DNA from: Streptomyces adelaidensis
GTDB taxonomy: Bacteria; Actinomycetota; Actinomycetes; Streptomycetales; Streptomycetaceae
Reading direction: 5' to 3'
NCBI RefSeq assembly: GCF_016598475.1
Contig: NZ_JAEMUX010000027.1
Location: forward strand, 1 to 64,000
Length of the DNA: 64,000 nt
Shown here: positions 42,197 through 50,836 of the stretch, piece by piece
Layout: the number at the start of each line of letters is the position of its first letter
Numbering within the stretch: the first letter of the stretch is position 1
The notes under the pieces: generated by a model
Seen by the model: only the letters and a program-made list of their open reading frames with translations
The model's database searches: none
Told to the model about the DNA's origin: nothing
Position numbers and translations under genes: made by a program

Positions 42197-43092
42197 CTGA
42201 CCTCCGAACCGGCGGGCTCGCGGGACACGATGTCCGTGCCCTGCTCGCGCAGCGCGTAGGCCAGGGCGTCCGCGAGGCTCGCCCGGGTGAGCACCGAACT
42301 CAGGTCGATGCCCAGATGGACGATGGTCTGCGCGATGGCCGGCCGGATACCGGAGACGATGCACTCGGCGCCCATCAGCCGCGCCGCCGCCACGGTCTTC
42401 ATGAGGTGCTGGGCCACCAGGGAGTCGACGGTCGGGACCCCGGTGATGTCCAGGATGGCGAACCTGGCGTGCTGCTCGACGATGGAATCGAGCAGGGTCT
42501 CCATCACCACCTGGCTGCGCGCGCTGTCCAGCGTGCCGATCAGGGGGACGGCGACTATGCCCTCCCACAGCTTGATCACCGGCGTGGCGACCTCCAGGAG
42601 TTGCAGGCGCTGCCGGTTGATCAGTTCCTCGCCCTCGCTGAGCGCGGTCTCCAGCACGACCAGCCGCAGGGTGCCCATCAGGACCGTCAGGGTCGTGGTG
42701 CAATCGCGGAGGTGTTCGGCGGGCGCGGCGGGGAACTCGGCGAGGAGGAGTTCGGTGACGGGTGGCCGCAGCGCGTCCACCTCGGCGGAGATCTGCGTGA
42801 CGGTGGAACCGGCCCTGGCCCGGGAGGCGGCCGTCCGCGCGAGCTGCTCGCGGACGACGTCGAAGCCGCCGGCCTCGGCGTCCTCGACGCGGTCCGCGGC
42901 GGCCACGGCGGCGAGCGCGTCCAGGACGGCCCGGCCCGCCTCCACCGCCTCGTCCCGGGAGTGGGTGAAGACGGTGCGGAACAGCGCCGCGTCGGCCCAG
43001 CGTTGCGCGATCTGTTCCTGGCGGCCGCGCAGGAAGTCCGCCACTTCCTGCGCGGGTGTCGACGGCCGGCCTGCCGTGTCCTGCTCCGGCAC
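42193..43092 (-). CDS. RsbR-like co-antagonist (sensor plus STAS)
   Basis: This is a 299-residue protein. The N-terminal about 160 residues are helical (RsbR_N-like, non-heme globin-type; AAADRVEDAEAGGFDVVREQL), the sensor part. The C-terminal STAS domain has LLEVATPVIKLWEGIVAVPL, the classic RsbR entry, and ILDITGVPTVDSLVAQHL. The site that is Thr in Bacillus RsbR reads VDS here, so Ser replaces the phosphorylated Thr. It begins at GTG 43092, six bases after GAGGAG. First gene of the five-gene operon. Confidence 0.9.
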   Translation of the reverse strand: MPEQDTAGRPSTPAQEVADFLRGRQEQIAQRWADAALFRTVFTHSRDEAVEAGRAVLDALAAVAAADRVEDAEAGGFDVVREQLARTAASRARAGSTVTQISAEVDALRPPVTELLLAEFPAAPAEHLRDCTTTLTVLMGTLRLVVLETALSEGEELINRQRLQLLEVATPVIKLWEGIVAVPLIGTLDSARSQVVMETLLDSIVEQHARFAILDITGVPTVDSLVAQHLMKTVAAARLMGAECIVSGIRPAIAQTIVHLGIDLSSVLTRASLADALAYALREQGTDIVSREPAGSEVR

Positions 43093-43430
43093 GGGTCTCT
43101 CCTCACATACGGTCACGCCTCCCCGCTTCGGGAGACGACTGACGGGTGAACTCATCGGTGGGGCGGGGGAATTGATGGGCCGACGGGCTTTGAGGGGGCC
43201 CGGGGCCTTCCTGGGACGTGGGGCCTGGGGACTGGAACCTGGGGCCGAACCGGTCGCGGGACGGGCCATGGACGCGTCATCGACCGCCACGGTCCGCCGC
43301 GGCGAGCGGACCGCTCTCGCCGAGCGTCGCCGGGGACATCGGTCGCGGGTGAACGGACTCGGTGCCGGTGGACGGGCGCGGGCAAAGTGGCGCCGCCCAT
43401 CGGTGTGTCGGGCCGGCGTGCCGGGAGCGG
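43093..43430. other. Intergenic region before the RsbR-like operon
   Basis: This 338-bp stretch has no ORF I would defend. It should hold the operon promoter, but I see no SigB-type GGGTA(C/T) on the minus strand. A short inverted repeat CTCCC-CGCTTC-GGGAG lies at about 43120-43135, some 30 bp before the start codon. Confidence 0.35.
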
Positions 43431-43835
43431 CTAGCTCTCCGACGGAGGATCGTCCGGCTGCCGGGCGACCTGTCCGCAGTCCACGGCCGCCAGCGCCTCG
43501 TCGACGCCGCCCACCGTCGCCACGGTGAGGCTGACGCCGGTGAGGTCGAGTATCCGCCGTACGGCCGGTGTCGGAGCGATGACGTAGACGCCGCCCGGGA
43601 TCCGCCGTACCTCCTGGTAGATCCGCAGGATGATGTTCATGCCGGACGAGTCCATGAAGGGGACGGCGGAGACGTCGAGCAGGAAATGACGGCGGCCGTG
43701 GCGGAGTTGGTTCGCCAGATGGTGTTGCAGCTCGGTCGCCGTGTCGATGTCCAGTTCCCCCTCGATCGTGAGCAGCACGGCGTCGTCCCGAGGCAGATCG
43801 ACCTTGATCGACAGGGGATTCTGGGCAACGGACAC
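43431..43835 (-). CDS. Anti-sigma factor antagonist (RsbV-like STAS)
   Basis: This is a 134-residue STAS protein with VDLPRDDAVLLTIEGELDID and FLLDVSAVPFMDSSGMNIIL. The Ser of MDSSGM is the phosphorylation site in SpoIIAA/RsbV proteins; unphosphorylated protein binds the anti-sigma kinase and frees sigma. GTG 43835 follows GGGAGG. A SigB-type promoter match (GTGT-N15-GGGTAC) lies about 90 bp upstream. It sits between the RsbR-like operon and the sigma gene. Confidence 0.92.
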   Translation of the reverse strand: MSVAQNPLSIKVDLPRDDAVLLTIEGELDIDTATELQHHLANQLRHGRRHFLLDVSAVPFMDSSGMNIILRIYQEVRRIPGGVYVIAPTPAVRRILDLTGVSLTVATVGGVDEALAAVDCGQVARQPDDPPSES

Positions 43836-43918
43836 AAGGGCCTCCCACAGGCACTACGGGTCGGGCACGAGTGCCCCGACACACGGATTCGACGCATCGC
43901 CCGGCGATGCGCCCGTGC

Positions 43919-43945
43919 GTGTACCCATGAATCGTCCGGGTACAC
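43919..43945. promoter_or_regulatory. Symmetric SigB-type promoter between rsbV-like and sigma genes
   Basis: GTGTACCC (43919-43926), 11 bp and GGGTACAC (43938-43945) form a perfect inverted repeat. On the minus strand this gives GTGT-N15-GGGTAC, matching the SigB-family consensus, upstream of the antagonist gene. Because of the symmetry the same match occurs on the + strand, pointing antisense into the sigma gene. As RNA it could also be a hairpin after the sigma gene. Confidence 0.55.
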
Positions 43946-43955
43946 GGAAGCCCGC

Positions 43956-44831
43956 TCAGGCGACTCCCGGCTCCAGAAGCCCCGCGCGCAGCCGCTTGAT
44001 GATGCGGCTGATCAGCCGCGACACATGCATCTGGGACACCCCGAGCCGCTCGGCTATCTGCGACTGGGTGAGTTCCTCGACGAACCGCAGATGCAGGATC
44101 CGGCGCTCACGCTCGCAGAGTTCGGCGATCAGCGGCGCCAACGACTGGAAGTTCTCGACGAGTTCCAGCGCCGGGTCCTCCTCGCCGATGAGGTCGCCCA
44201 GCACGGCGTCGCCGTCCTCGCCGCCGTCGGAGGTGAGCGCCGCGTCGAGCGAGGAGGTGTTGTAGCCGTTGGACGCCTTGCGCGCCTCGACGACCTCCTC
44301 CTCGGACAGGGACATCAGCTCGGACAGCTCACGCGTCGTCGGCATCCGGCCGAGCCGGGACTGCAACTCGTCCGTGGCACGGGCCAGTTCCACCCGGGCC
44401 TCCTGCAACCGCCGCGGCACATGCACCGCCCAGCTCGTGTCGCGGAAGAACCGCTTGATCTCACCGACGATGTAGGGCACGGCGAACGTGGTGAACTCCA
44501 CCTCACGGGACAGCTCGAACCGGTCGATGGCCTTGATCAGCCCGATGGTCCCGACCTGGACGATGTCCTCCGAAGAGTCCTCGCGGCCACGGAAGCGCGA
44601 GGCCGCGTACCGCACGAGCGACAGGTTCATCTCGATGAGCGTGTTGCGCACGTACTGGTAGGTGCGCGTGCCCTCGTCCAGCATGGCCAGCCGGTCGAAG
44701 AACTGCCGCGACATCTCGCGCGCGTCCCTCGGCCTGACCTGCGACGGATCGTCGATACGAGGCAGTCCCGCCCCCTCCGCCAGAACCGTCCCCCGTGCCG
44801 CGGCCGTTGTCCGTGCCGTCACGGCTGCCAT
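43956..44831 (-). CDS. SigB/SigF/SigG-family RNA polymerase sigma factor
   Basis: This is a 291-residue stress/sporulation sigma factor of the SigB-F-G group. Region 2 has MNLSLVRYAASRFRGREDSS and EDIVQVGTIGLIKAIDRFEL, VEFTTFAVPYIVGEIKRFFR. Region 3 has VPRRLQEARVELARATDELQ, and region 4 has ERRILHLRFVEELTQSQIAE, MHVSRLISRIIKRL. ATG 44831 has AAGGGGTGG upstream. It lies beside RsbV-like and RsbR/S/T-like genes, so these regulators likely control it. A GGGTAC -10 match upstream suggests autoregulation. Confidence 0.93.
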   Translation of the reverse strand: MAAVTARTTAAARGTVLAEGAGLPRIDDPSQVRPRDAREMSRQFFDRLAMLDEGTRTYQYVRNTLIEMNLSLVRYAASRFRGREDSSEDIVQVGTIGLIKAIDRFELSREVEFTTFAVPYIVGEIKRFFRDTSWAVHVPRRLQEARVELARATDELQSRLGRMPTTRELSELMSLSEEEVVEARKASNGYNTSSLDAALTSDGGEDGDAVLGDLIGEEDPALELVENFQSLAPLIAELCERERRILHLRFVEELTQSQIAERLGVSQMHVSRLISRIIKRLRAGLLEPGVA

Positions 44832-44882
44832 GCCGTCCACCCCTTTCGCCCGAAGCCTTGCTGCCACCCCACGCTTGCCCCG

Positions 44883-44905
44883 GTACCCGAGACTCAGTCC
44901 GAACC
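44883..44905 (-). promoter_or_regulatory. SigB-type promoter-like sequence upstream of the sigma gene
   Basis: On the minus strand GGTT (44902-44905), 13 bp and GGGTAC (44883-44888) lie about 52 bp before the start. The spacing is one base shorter than the usual 14-16. If real it makes the gene autoregulated. The rest of the 346-bp divergent region holds an inverted repeat TTGCCC/GGGCAA (45029-45051) but no ORF. Confidence 0.4.
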
Positions 44906-45177
44906 GGCCTCGAAAGGGACCGTGTTGCTCCGCACTCTGGCCTGAAGTCGCCGCCTGACGACCGGCGGCACCCCTTGCCTCCGCCCCGGGGCCCGCCGGC
45001 GCGGCACCACGAATGAGCGCGGCGCTGTTTGCCCACGGACTCGCGGGGCAAGCGGAGTTCCACGCCTCCGGACGGGAGGCGCGCCGGCGGCAGCGGTGTT
45101 CTGCGTACGGGCCTTGAGCGCCCGCCCACCGTTTTCCGCCGCGAGTCCCTGAAAGCGTCGTTCAGGAGCGATTCCTC

Positions 45178-46053
45178 ATGCTGGTCAATGTGTCCGCAAA
45201 CGGCTCCGGCACATCCACTCGTCTCGGTACTCCGGGCGATCCCCGTACGTCGGGCCGCCCCCGTACGCCGGGCGGCAGGGCGCACGACGACGCCCCCGAC
45301 ACCGCCACCGCCTTCGCCCGGCTGGCGGAGCTGGACGAAGGACCCGAGCGCGACACCGTACGGGACGAACTCGTCCGGGCCTGGCTGCCCATGGCGCACC
45401 GCATCGCCGGCCGCTTCCGCAACCGCGGCGAGTCGCTGGAGGACCTGCGCCAGGTCGCCGCGATGGGCCTGGTGAAGGCGGTGGACCGCTACGAGCCCGA
45501 ACGGGGAGCCTTCGAGAGCTACGCCGTGCCCACCATCACCGGAGAGATCAAGCGGCACTTCCGCGACCGGATGTGGGCGCTCCGCGTCCCCCGGCGCGTC
45601 CAGGACCTCCGCAACAAGGTGCGCCTCGCCCGGCGCGAACTCGGCCAGACCTCCGGCGGCGCCGAGCCCTCGGTCGCCGCCGTCGCCACCCACGCGGGGC
45701 TCACGGAGGAGGAGGTCGAGGCGGGGCTGGAGGCGCTCGACAGTTTCAGCACCCTCTCGCTCGACGCCGAGACGTCCTCCGGGGACGACGGCTACAGCCT
45801 CGCCGACACCCTCGGCGCGAGCGACCCGGCGTACGACGTCGTGGTGGACCGGGAGGCTGCCAGGGAAGGGCTGCGCCGACTGCCCGAACGCGAGCGCACC
45901 ATCCTCTACCTGCGCTTCTTCGAGGACATGACGCAGAACCGCATCGCCGACCGTCTCGGCCTCTCCCAGATGCACGTCTCCCGTCTCATCAGCCGCAGCT
46001 GCGCCCGCATCCGGAACGAGGCCCTCGGCCGGAACACCGACACCGCCGCCTGA
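45178..46053 (+). CDS. Second SigB-family sigma factor
   Basis: This is a 291-residue sigma factor of the same family as its divergent neighbour. The N-terminal about 40 residues are low complexity (Gly, Pro, Arg, Thr). Region 2 has WLPMAHRIAGRFRNRGESLE and QVAAMGLVKAVDRYEPERGA, FESYAVPTITGEIKRHFRDR. Region 4 has ERTILYLRFFEDMTQNRIAD and MHVSRLISRSCARIR. ATG 45178 has CAGGAGCG upstream. Two divergent sigma genes at one locus suggest cross-regulation or division of stress signals. Confidence 0.92.
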   Translation: MLVNVSANGSGTSTRLGTPGDPRTSGRPRTPGGRAHDDAPDTATAFARLAELDEGPERDTVRDELVRAWLPMAHRIAGRFRNRGESLEDLRQVAAMGLVKAVDRYEPERGAFESYAVPTITGEIKRHFRDRMWALRVPRRVQDLRNKVRLARRELGQTSGGAEPSVAAVATHAGLTEEEVEAGLEALDSFSTLSLDAETSSGDDGYSLADTLGASDPAYDVVVDREAAREGLRRLPERERTILYLRFFEDMTQNRIADRLGLSQMHVSRLISRSCARIRNEALGRNTDTAA

Positions 46054-46112
46054 CCCCGCCGCCCGACCCCTTCGTCGACCCCGTCGTCCCGATCAACCAG
46101 GAGCGAAAAGAG

Positions 46113-46415
46113 ATGCTGATGCCCCATCCCGCGACCCTGCGCGGGCTCGTCGAGGAGTACGAGTCACTCATGGCCCACGAGGGCGATCAGGGCGACCCCC
46201 GTACCGTTCGCCGCGCGCAGGACCTGGCGTACACGTTGTGCGTGTCCACGGGCACCTGTGACGTCCGCGAGGCTCTGGTGGCGGCACGCCGTCAGCTCGC
46301 CACCGCGCAGGCGGCGGTGACGGCCGAGCTGTGCGGGCACCGGGAGGGAACGGGCACGCGACTCGACAGCCATGGTCCGGGCGCGAACGGGTATGCGGCG
46401 CTTCATGAACAGTGA
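46113..46415 (+). CDS. DUF5133 domain-containing protein
   Basis: This is a 100-residue DUF5133 protein: MLMPHPATLRGLVEEYESLM, AQDLAYTLCVSTGTCDVREA, then ARRQLATAQA. The family is confined to actinobacteria and often sits beside stress sigma genes; its function is unknown. CAGGAG is 13 bases before ATG 46113. It lies 59 bp after the sigma gene and is probably in the same transcript. Confidence 0.85.
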   Translation: MLMPHPATLRGLVEEYESLMAHEGDQGDPRTVRRAQDLAYTLCVSTGTCDVREALVAARRQLATAQAAVTAELCGHREGTGTRLDSHGPGANGYAALHEQ

Positions 46416-46454
46416 GGAACCGATCTGTCCCGCACCGCCGATCACACGCACGCC

Positions 46455-46922
46455 ATGACACCGACGGAACGCCATCCGACCGGACACCACGGCACCGCTC
46501 CCGCGACAGGCCCGCCCGCCCGGGCGGCGCGGCCACCGGTCGCGATCACCAGCGCCGCGGCGGCCCGCCGCCATGTGCGGTCGTTCGTGGGGGAGCGGTG
46601 GCGTTCTCCGGCCGGGCCGCCGACCGAGGAGGCGATGATCGATCTCCTCCTCGTCGTCTCCGAACTGGTCACCAACGCGGTACGGCACGGCGGCGGCATC
46701 GCCGGCTTCGACGTCACCCTCACCCCCGAGGGCGCGCGACTGAGCGTGCGGGACTACAGCGCCGCCGTGCCCGTCGGCCTCCACGGGCCCGGAGCGCTGC
46801 CGCGCGTGCACGAGGGCAGCGGATACGGATGGCCGCTGATCAACCGGCTGTCCCGCGAGGTCGACGTCGAGCGCCGCACGGCCGGCGGCAAGACGATCAG
46901 CGTGCTGGTCCCCCTGGCCTGA
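46455..46922 (+). CDS. RsbW-type anti-sigma ATPase
   Basis: This is a 155-residue GHKL ATPase. N box VVSELVTNAVRHGGG; G1 SVRDYSAAVPVG, with Asp present; G2 SGYGWPLINRLSREVDVE. It is shorter than RsbT-like switch kinases and fits the RsbW/SpoIIAB anti-sigma class. Located two genes after the second sigma factor on the same strand, it is the best candidate for the anti-sigma factor of that protein. ATG 46455. Confidence 0.85.
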   Translation: MTPTERHPTGHHGTAPATGPPARAARPPVAITSAAAARRHVRSFVGERWRSPAGPPTEEAMIDLLLVVSELVTNAVRHGGGIAGFDVTLTPEGARLSVRDYSAAVPVGLHGPGALPRVHEGSGYGWPLINRLSREVDVERRTAGGKTISVLVPLA

Positions 46923-46976
46923 CGCCTTCCCGGGCCAGGCGGACGGCGGCTCGCCAGGGCGGCTCGCCAGGGCGTC

Positions 46977-47453
46977 TCACCAGGGCAGGAAGGCGTGGAC
47001 GTCCTTGCCCCGGTCGTGCACCACCACGCCCACCTCGTCGCACAGCGTGTGGATCAGATACCAGCCGATACCGCCGCCCCCGCCCTTGCCGGGCTTGAAG
47101 GGGCGGGGCGCGGGCGTCGTGGTGCTGGTGTCCGCCAGCGTCACATGCACACCGTCGAGGGTGCGGCGCATGGTCAGCTCGAAGTGGCCCGGCGCGTACT
47201 GCACCGAGTTGGCGGCCAGCTCCGTGACCACCAGCAGGATGTCGTCCCAGTGCTCGGCGGCCGTCGGCGGGGAGGCGCGCGCGAGCGTGCTCAGGAACCC
47301 CTCCGCGACCGCGCGAGCACCCGTCACGTCGCCGAGTTCTCCGTCGAAGGCGGCGTGGTGGCTGTCGTGGATCTCCTCGGAAGGCAGTTTGTCGTCCCTA
47401 CACGGCTCTGGCGCCATCTCGTCTGTCCCGGCTCGGCTCTCGGAGGCGGACAC
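46977..47453 (-). CDS. RsbW-like ATP-binding protein
   Basis: This is a 158-residue GHKL ATPase with N box LLVVTELAANSVQYAPG, G1 LADTSTTTPAPRPFKPG and G2 GGIGWYLIHTLCDEVGVVVH. It is a second anti-sigma-like kinase in the locus, on the minus strand and convergent with the RsbW-like gene. GTG 47453 opens it; ATG 47417 is an alternative. The G1 box varies, so activity is likely but not certain. Confidence 0.8.
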   Translation of the reverse strand: MSASESRAGTDEMAPEPCRDDKLPSEEIHDSHHAAFDGELGDVTGARAVAEGFLSTLARASPPTAAEHWDDILLVVTELAANSVQYAPGHFELTMRRTLDGVHVTLADTSTTTPAPRPFKPGKGGGGGIGWYLIHTLCDEVGVVVHDRGKDVHAFLPW

Positions 47454-47614
47454 GATGTCGCATTCCCCTCCGACGCACGTGTTTCCCCCACGGCGGGTGC
47501 CTACGCGTTCGAAATCGTAGGGATGTGGAAGGCCTTCTGTGAGGCCTTGGGAGAGATGGTGTCCTTCCGGCGCCCGTCATCTGCGGGAGTACGTCCGTCA
47601 CCGCCGGGAGCGCT

Positions 47615-49369
47615 CTACCGCTCACCCGGCGCGCCAGGCCCGCCCTCCTCGGACGCGCCGGACGCGGCCGGTGTCCGCAGGACCAGCAGTGCCACGTCGT
47701 CGTCGTTGTCGCCGGGACGCGCCCGCTCCAGGAGCAGGTCGCAGAACACGTGCAGGGGACGGTGGGCCAGCGCCGCCGCGTGCTGACGCAGCCGGGCCAT
47801 ACCCCGGTCGAGGGTGTGCGCCGGGGACTCGATCAGGCCGTCCGTGTACAGCACGAGGGTGGACAGCGGCGGGAGTGGGCTGAGCGTGTCGCCACGGGTC
47901 CGCGTCAGGCCCGTGCCCAGCAGGTGGTCGTGCTCCTCGTCCAGGAAACGGGACCGCCCGTCATGTGTGATCAGCAACGGTGGCGGATGCCCGGCGTTGG
48001 TCCACCGCAGCGCCCACCCGTCGTCGTCGCTCCGCTCCACCCGGCCGAAGATCACCGTCGCCATGGACGCCTCGGCCACATGCACCACGGCCTGGTCCAG
48101 CCGTTCCACCACGGCGCTCGGCGGTTCCTCCAGCGCCCAGGCGTACGCGCGGAGCATGTTGCGGACCTGCGCCATCCCGGCGGCCGCGTCGATGTTGTGC
48201 CCGACGACGTCGCCTACGGCCACAGCCGTGGACCCGTCGGCCAGTGCGAAGGCGTCGTACCAGTCGCCGCCGACCTGCGCGGACTCCGACGCGGCCGCGT
48301 AGCGCGCGGCCATCCGCAGCCCCGGCACCTCCGGCAGCTGGGGGAGCAGATGGCGCTGCATGGTCTCCGCGATGTGCCGCTGCCGTTGGTACAGCCGCGC
48401 GTTCTCCAGCGCCACCCCGGCCCGGCGGGCGATGTCCTCGAGCAGCGACAACTCGGCGCCGGTGAAGGCGCCCGGCCGGTCGCTGCGGCCCAGGGTGAGC
48501 GCGCCGAGCACCGCGCGCGGTCCACGGATCGGCGCGATCCCCGCGGAGTGCAGGCCCGTCACCCGGAACAGCTTCTGCTGGGCGACCGCTATCCCCGAGT
48601 CCGGTGGCCCCAGATAGGTCTCGGGGCCGGCCAGCGCCGACGCCGCCCCGCGCAGCGCCCGGGACAGCGGCATGGACGACTCCTCGTGCACCGGCGGCAG
48701 CGGGCCTTCCAACTCCTCGCACCGCACCACCACACCGTCGCGATGGGTCGCCACCGTGGTGCGCCAGAGATCGTCGCTCTCGGTGATCAGGTCCACGACC
48801 GCCCAGTCCGCCAGCCGCGGCACCACCAGCCGGACCAGACGCGCGATCGCCTCGTCGGAGTCCAGCGTGGAGGTCAACCGGGTCGTCGTCTCGGCGAGCA
48901 GCGCCAGCCGGTCCAGTTGCGACAGCGCCGGCGGTTCGACGGCCGTCGGCACACCGTCCTCCGGGACGGACTCGTAGAACAGGACCGCCGCGCCCGTCGC
49001 CACCCTGCCGAGCCGGCACGATGTGACCAGCCAGGTCACCGGCAGCAGCGTGGCGTCGCCGCGCCCGAACCACTCCCGGTCCCCGCCGCGCGTACGGCCG
49101 CTGAGGAAGGCGTGCATCATCGGGCACGCGGCGCGGGGCAGCGTCTGCCCGAGGCGGTCGCGGGGCAGGAGATCGTGGGCGTCCCGGCCCATGAGTTCGC
49201 CGGCCGGGCGGCCGAGCAGGACCTCGGCCCGGGCGTTCACCGCGACGATGGAGCCGTTGTCGTCCACCACGTACATGCCGGCGTGCGCGAGGTCGGGCAG
49301 CCCGTCCGGTGACCGTACAGCCAGGTGGTGCGGCGGTGAGTCGAGGTGGTCCGGACTCCACGCGCTCAT
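47615..49369 (-). CDS. PAS-GAF-SpoIIE phosphatase
   Basis: This is a 584-residue sensor phosphatase. The PAS domain is at residues 25-130 (GMYVVDDNGSIVAVNARAEV), the GAF domain at 170-330 (LVRLVVPRLADWAVVDLITE, VAQQKLFRVTGLHSAGIAPI) and the SpoIIE domain at 370-570 (ASESAQVGGDWYDAFALADG, VGDVVGHNIDAAAGMAQVRN, VLYTDGLIES, DDDVALLVLRTP). It would dephosphorylate an RsbV-like antagonist in response to a bound ligand or redox signal. GGAGGAACC precedes ATG 49369. Its own operon; the stress locus ends here. Confidence 0.92.
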   Translation of the reverse strand: MSAWSPDHLDSPPHHLAVRSPDGLPDLAHAGMYVVDDNGSIVAVNARAEVLLGRPAGELMGRDAHDLLPRDRLGQTLPRAACPMMHAFLSGRTRGGDREWFGRGDATLLPVTWLVTSCRLGRVATGAAVLFYESVPEDGVPTAVEPPALSQLDRLALLAETTTRLTSTLDSDEAIARLVRLVVPRLADWAVVDLITESDDLWRTTVATHRDGVVVRCEELEGPLPPVHEESSMPLSRALRGAASALAGPETYLGPPDSGIAVAQQKLFRVTGLHSAGIAPIRGPRAVLGALTLGRSDRPGAFTGAELSLLEDIARRAGVALENARLYQRQRHIAETMQRHLLPQLPEVPGLRMAARYAAASESAQVGGDWYDAFALADGSTAVAVGDVVGHNIDAAAGMAQVRNMLRAYAWALEEPPSAVVERLDQAVVHVAEASMATVIFGRVERSDDDGWALRWTNAGHPPPLLITHDGRSRFLDEEHDHLLGTGLTRTRGDTLSPLPPLSTLVLYTDGLIESPAHTLDRGMARLRQHAAALAHRPLHVFCDLLLERARPGDNDDDVALLVLRTPAASGASEEGGPGAPGER

Positions 49370-49588
49370 GTTCGGGTTCCTCCGGCTCCGGCTGCGGACG
49401 GGTGTGTCGCACGCACCCGGTTCGGGTCCGTGCCACGCGTACGACGCACGTACGACGCGCGCGCTACGACGGGCCGTCCCGTCGCACGTCCTGCACGGAT
49501 TACCCCGTCCCCGACGACCTACGCGCAACAGGCTGCCTACCTGGGCCGGTGCCGGTGCCGGTGCCCTACGGCCTCACGTCACGGCACG

Positions 49589-50677
49589 TCATGCCTGGGT
49601 GTGCCGTACGCAGGCGCAGACGACGTCGCGCAGGCTGCCCGTCCGCTCCAGCACCTCGCGCTGCACCCGGGCACCGTTGCCCCGCCCCATCAGCTCGGCG
49701 ACGGCCTCCCGGGCCCGGTCGGCGTCACCGTTCTCGGAGAGGGCGTCACCGACGTGGTCGAGCAGCGCGCGGATCACCTCGACGGCGGGGCGTGGCCGCA
49801 TCGTCGCGGGGTCCAGGAGGGTCTCCGAGAGGCCGGAGCGGGCGGCCCGCCAGGTCGCCAGCCGCAGCATCCCCGCACTGTGTCCGAGCGGCTCCCGGCC
49901 GGCCCGCCACTCGCGCGCCGCGGTGTCGACGAGCCCCCGGGCGAGGAGTGCGACGAGGACGGCGGTGTCGGGGTGCAGGCAGACGTCTGCGACGCGGATC
50001 TCGACGGTCGGATACCGCCGGGACAACCGTGCGCCGAAATAGATCATGCCCTCGTCGCGTACGACTCCCGTGGCGATCAGCTCCCCGACGTACCGGTGGT
50101 ACTGCTCGGCCGAGCCGAAGATCTCCGCCGGCCCGGCCATCGGCCACCGGTCCCAGACCTGGCTGCGGTAGCTGGCGTAGAGGGTGTCCCGGCCCTGCCA
50201 GAAAGGGGAGTTGGCGCTCAGAGCCGTCAGGACGGACAGCCATGGCCGGATGCGGTCCAGGACGGCGACGCCCTCCTCGTCGGACTCCACGGACACGTGC
50301 ACATGGCAACCGCAGACGAGCTGCACCTGGGTCGCCAGACCGAACTCCCGCGCCATCCACAGATAGCGGCCGTTCATGGTGATCGTCGGGCTCACGGGCA
50401 GCGGCGACGTCGCGAGCGCCACGACCGCGCCGCCGAGCCCCTCGGCATGGCGCGCCGCGTCCTTGCGGCAGCGGATGATCTCGGCTCCCAGTTCCGCCAT
50501 CTGCCACTGCGGACGGGTGGCGAACTCGACCTGCTCGTCGTGGAGTTCCTTCTCGAAGACGTCCTGCCCCGCGCCCTCCTGCGCGGCCCGCGCGAGCACC
50601 GCCGCGGCCCGCGCCTGCGGCTGGCCGGTCTCTGGATCGACCAGGAGGAGTTCCTCTTCCACTCCGACGGTACGCAC
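49589..50677 (-). CDS. GCS2-type carboxylate-amine ligase (glutamate-cysteine ligase 2 family)
   Basis: This is a 362-residue YbdK-like ATP-grasp-fold ligase. The opening VRTVGVEEELLLVDPETGQP is a family signature, and conserved blocks include EKELHDEQVEFATRP, CGCHVHVSVESDEEGVAVLD and GMIYFGARLSRRYPTVEIRV. It makes gamma-glutamylcysteine weakly or joins other carboxylates and amines; actinomycetes use mycothiol, so its role is uncertain. GTG 50677 starts it. It is divergent from a small gene with a SigB-type promoter. Confidence 0.9.
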   Translation of the reverse strand: MRTVGVEEELLLVDPETGQPQARAAAVLARAAQEGAGQDVFEKELHDEQVEFATRPQWQMAELGAEIIRCRKDAARHAEGLGGAVVALATSPLPVSPTITMNGRYLWMAREFGLATQVQLVCGCHVHVSVESDEEGVAVLDRIRPWLSVLTALSANSPFWQGRDTLYASYRSQVWDRWPMAGPAEIFGSAEQYHRYVGELIATGVVRDEGMIYFGARLSRRYPTVEIRVADVCLHPDTAVLVALLARGLVDTAAREWRAGREPLGHSAGMLRLATWRAARSGLSETLLDPATMRPRPAVEVIRALLDHVGDALSENGDADRAREAVAELMGRGNGARVQREVLERTGSLRDVVCACVRHTQA

Positions 50678-50767
50678 GTCATCCGGCCCTTCTGAGCTAG
50701 GTGGTGACAGCCGTGTGCCCTCGGACGACGCCGGGACACCTCACCGGGCGGCACGCGATGCGGCTCC

Positions 50768-50792
50768 GTGTACGCGGCGACGGCCCGGGTAC
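50768..50792 (+). promoter_or_regulatory. SigB-type promoter upstream of a 77-residue gene
   Basis: GTGT (50768-50771), 15 bp and GGGTAC (50787-50792) match the GNNT-N14/16-GGGTAY consensus on the + strand, 44 bp before an ATG with a strong SD. It lies just outside the stress locus, and the position suits a stress-regulon gene. Confidence 0.5.
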
Positions 50793-50836
50793 CCGGGCAG
50801 CGCCCCACCCACGACACGGACACGGAGGAGGAGAAC

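Noticed and set aside
46371..46394. SigB-type promoter (GGGTAT at 46389) before the RsbW-like gene
   Set aside because: No GNNT at a spacing of 14-16, and it lies inside the DUF5133 coding sequence.
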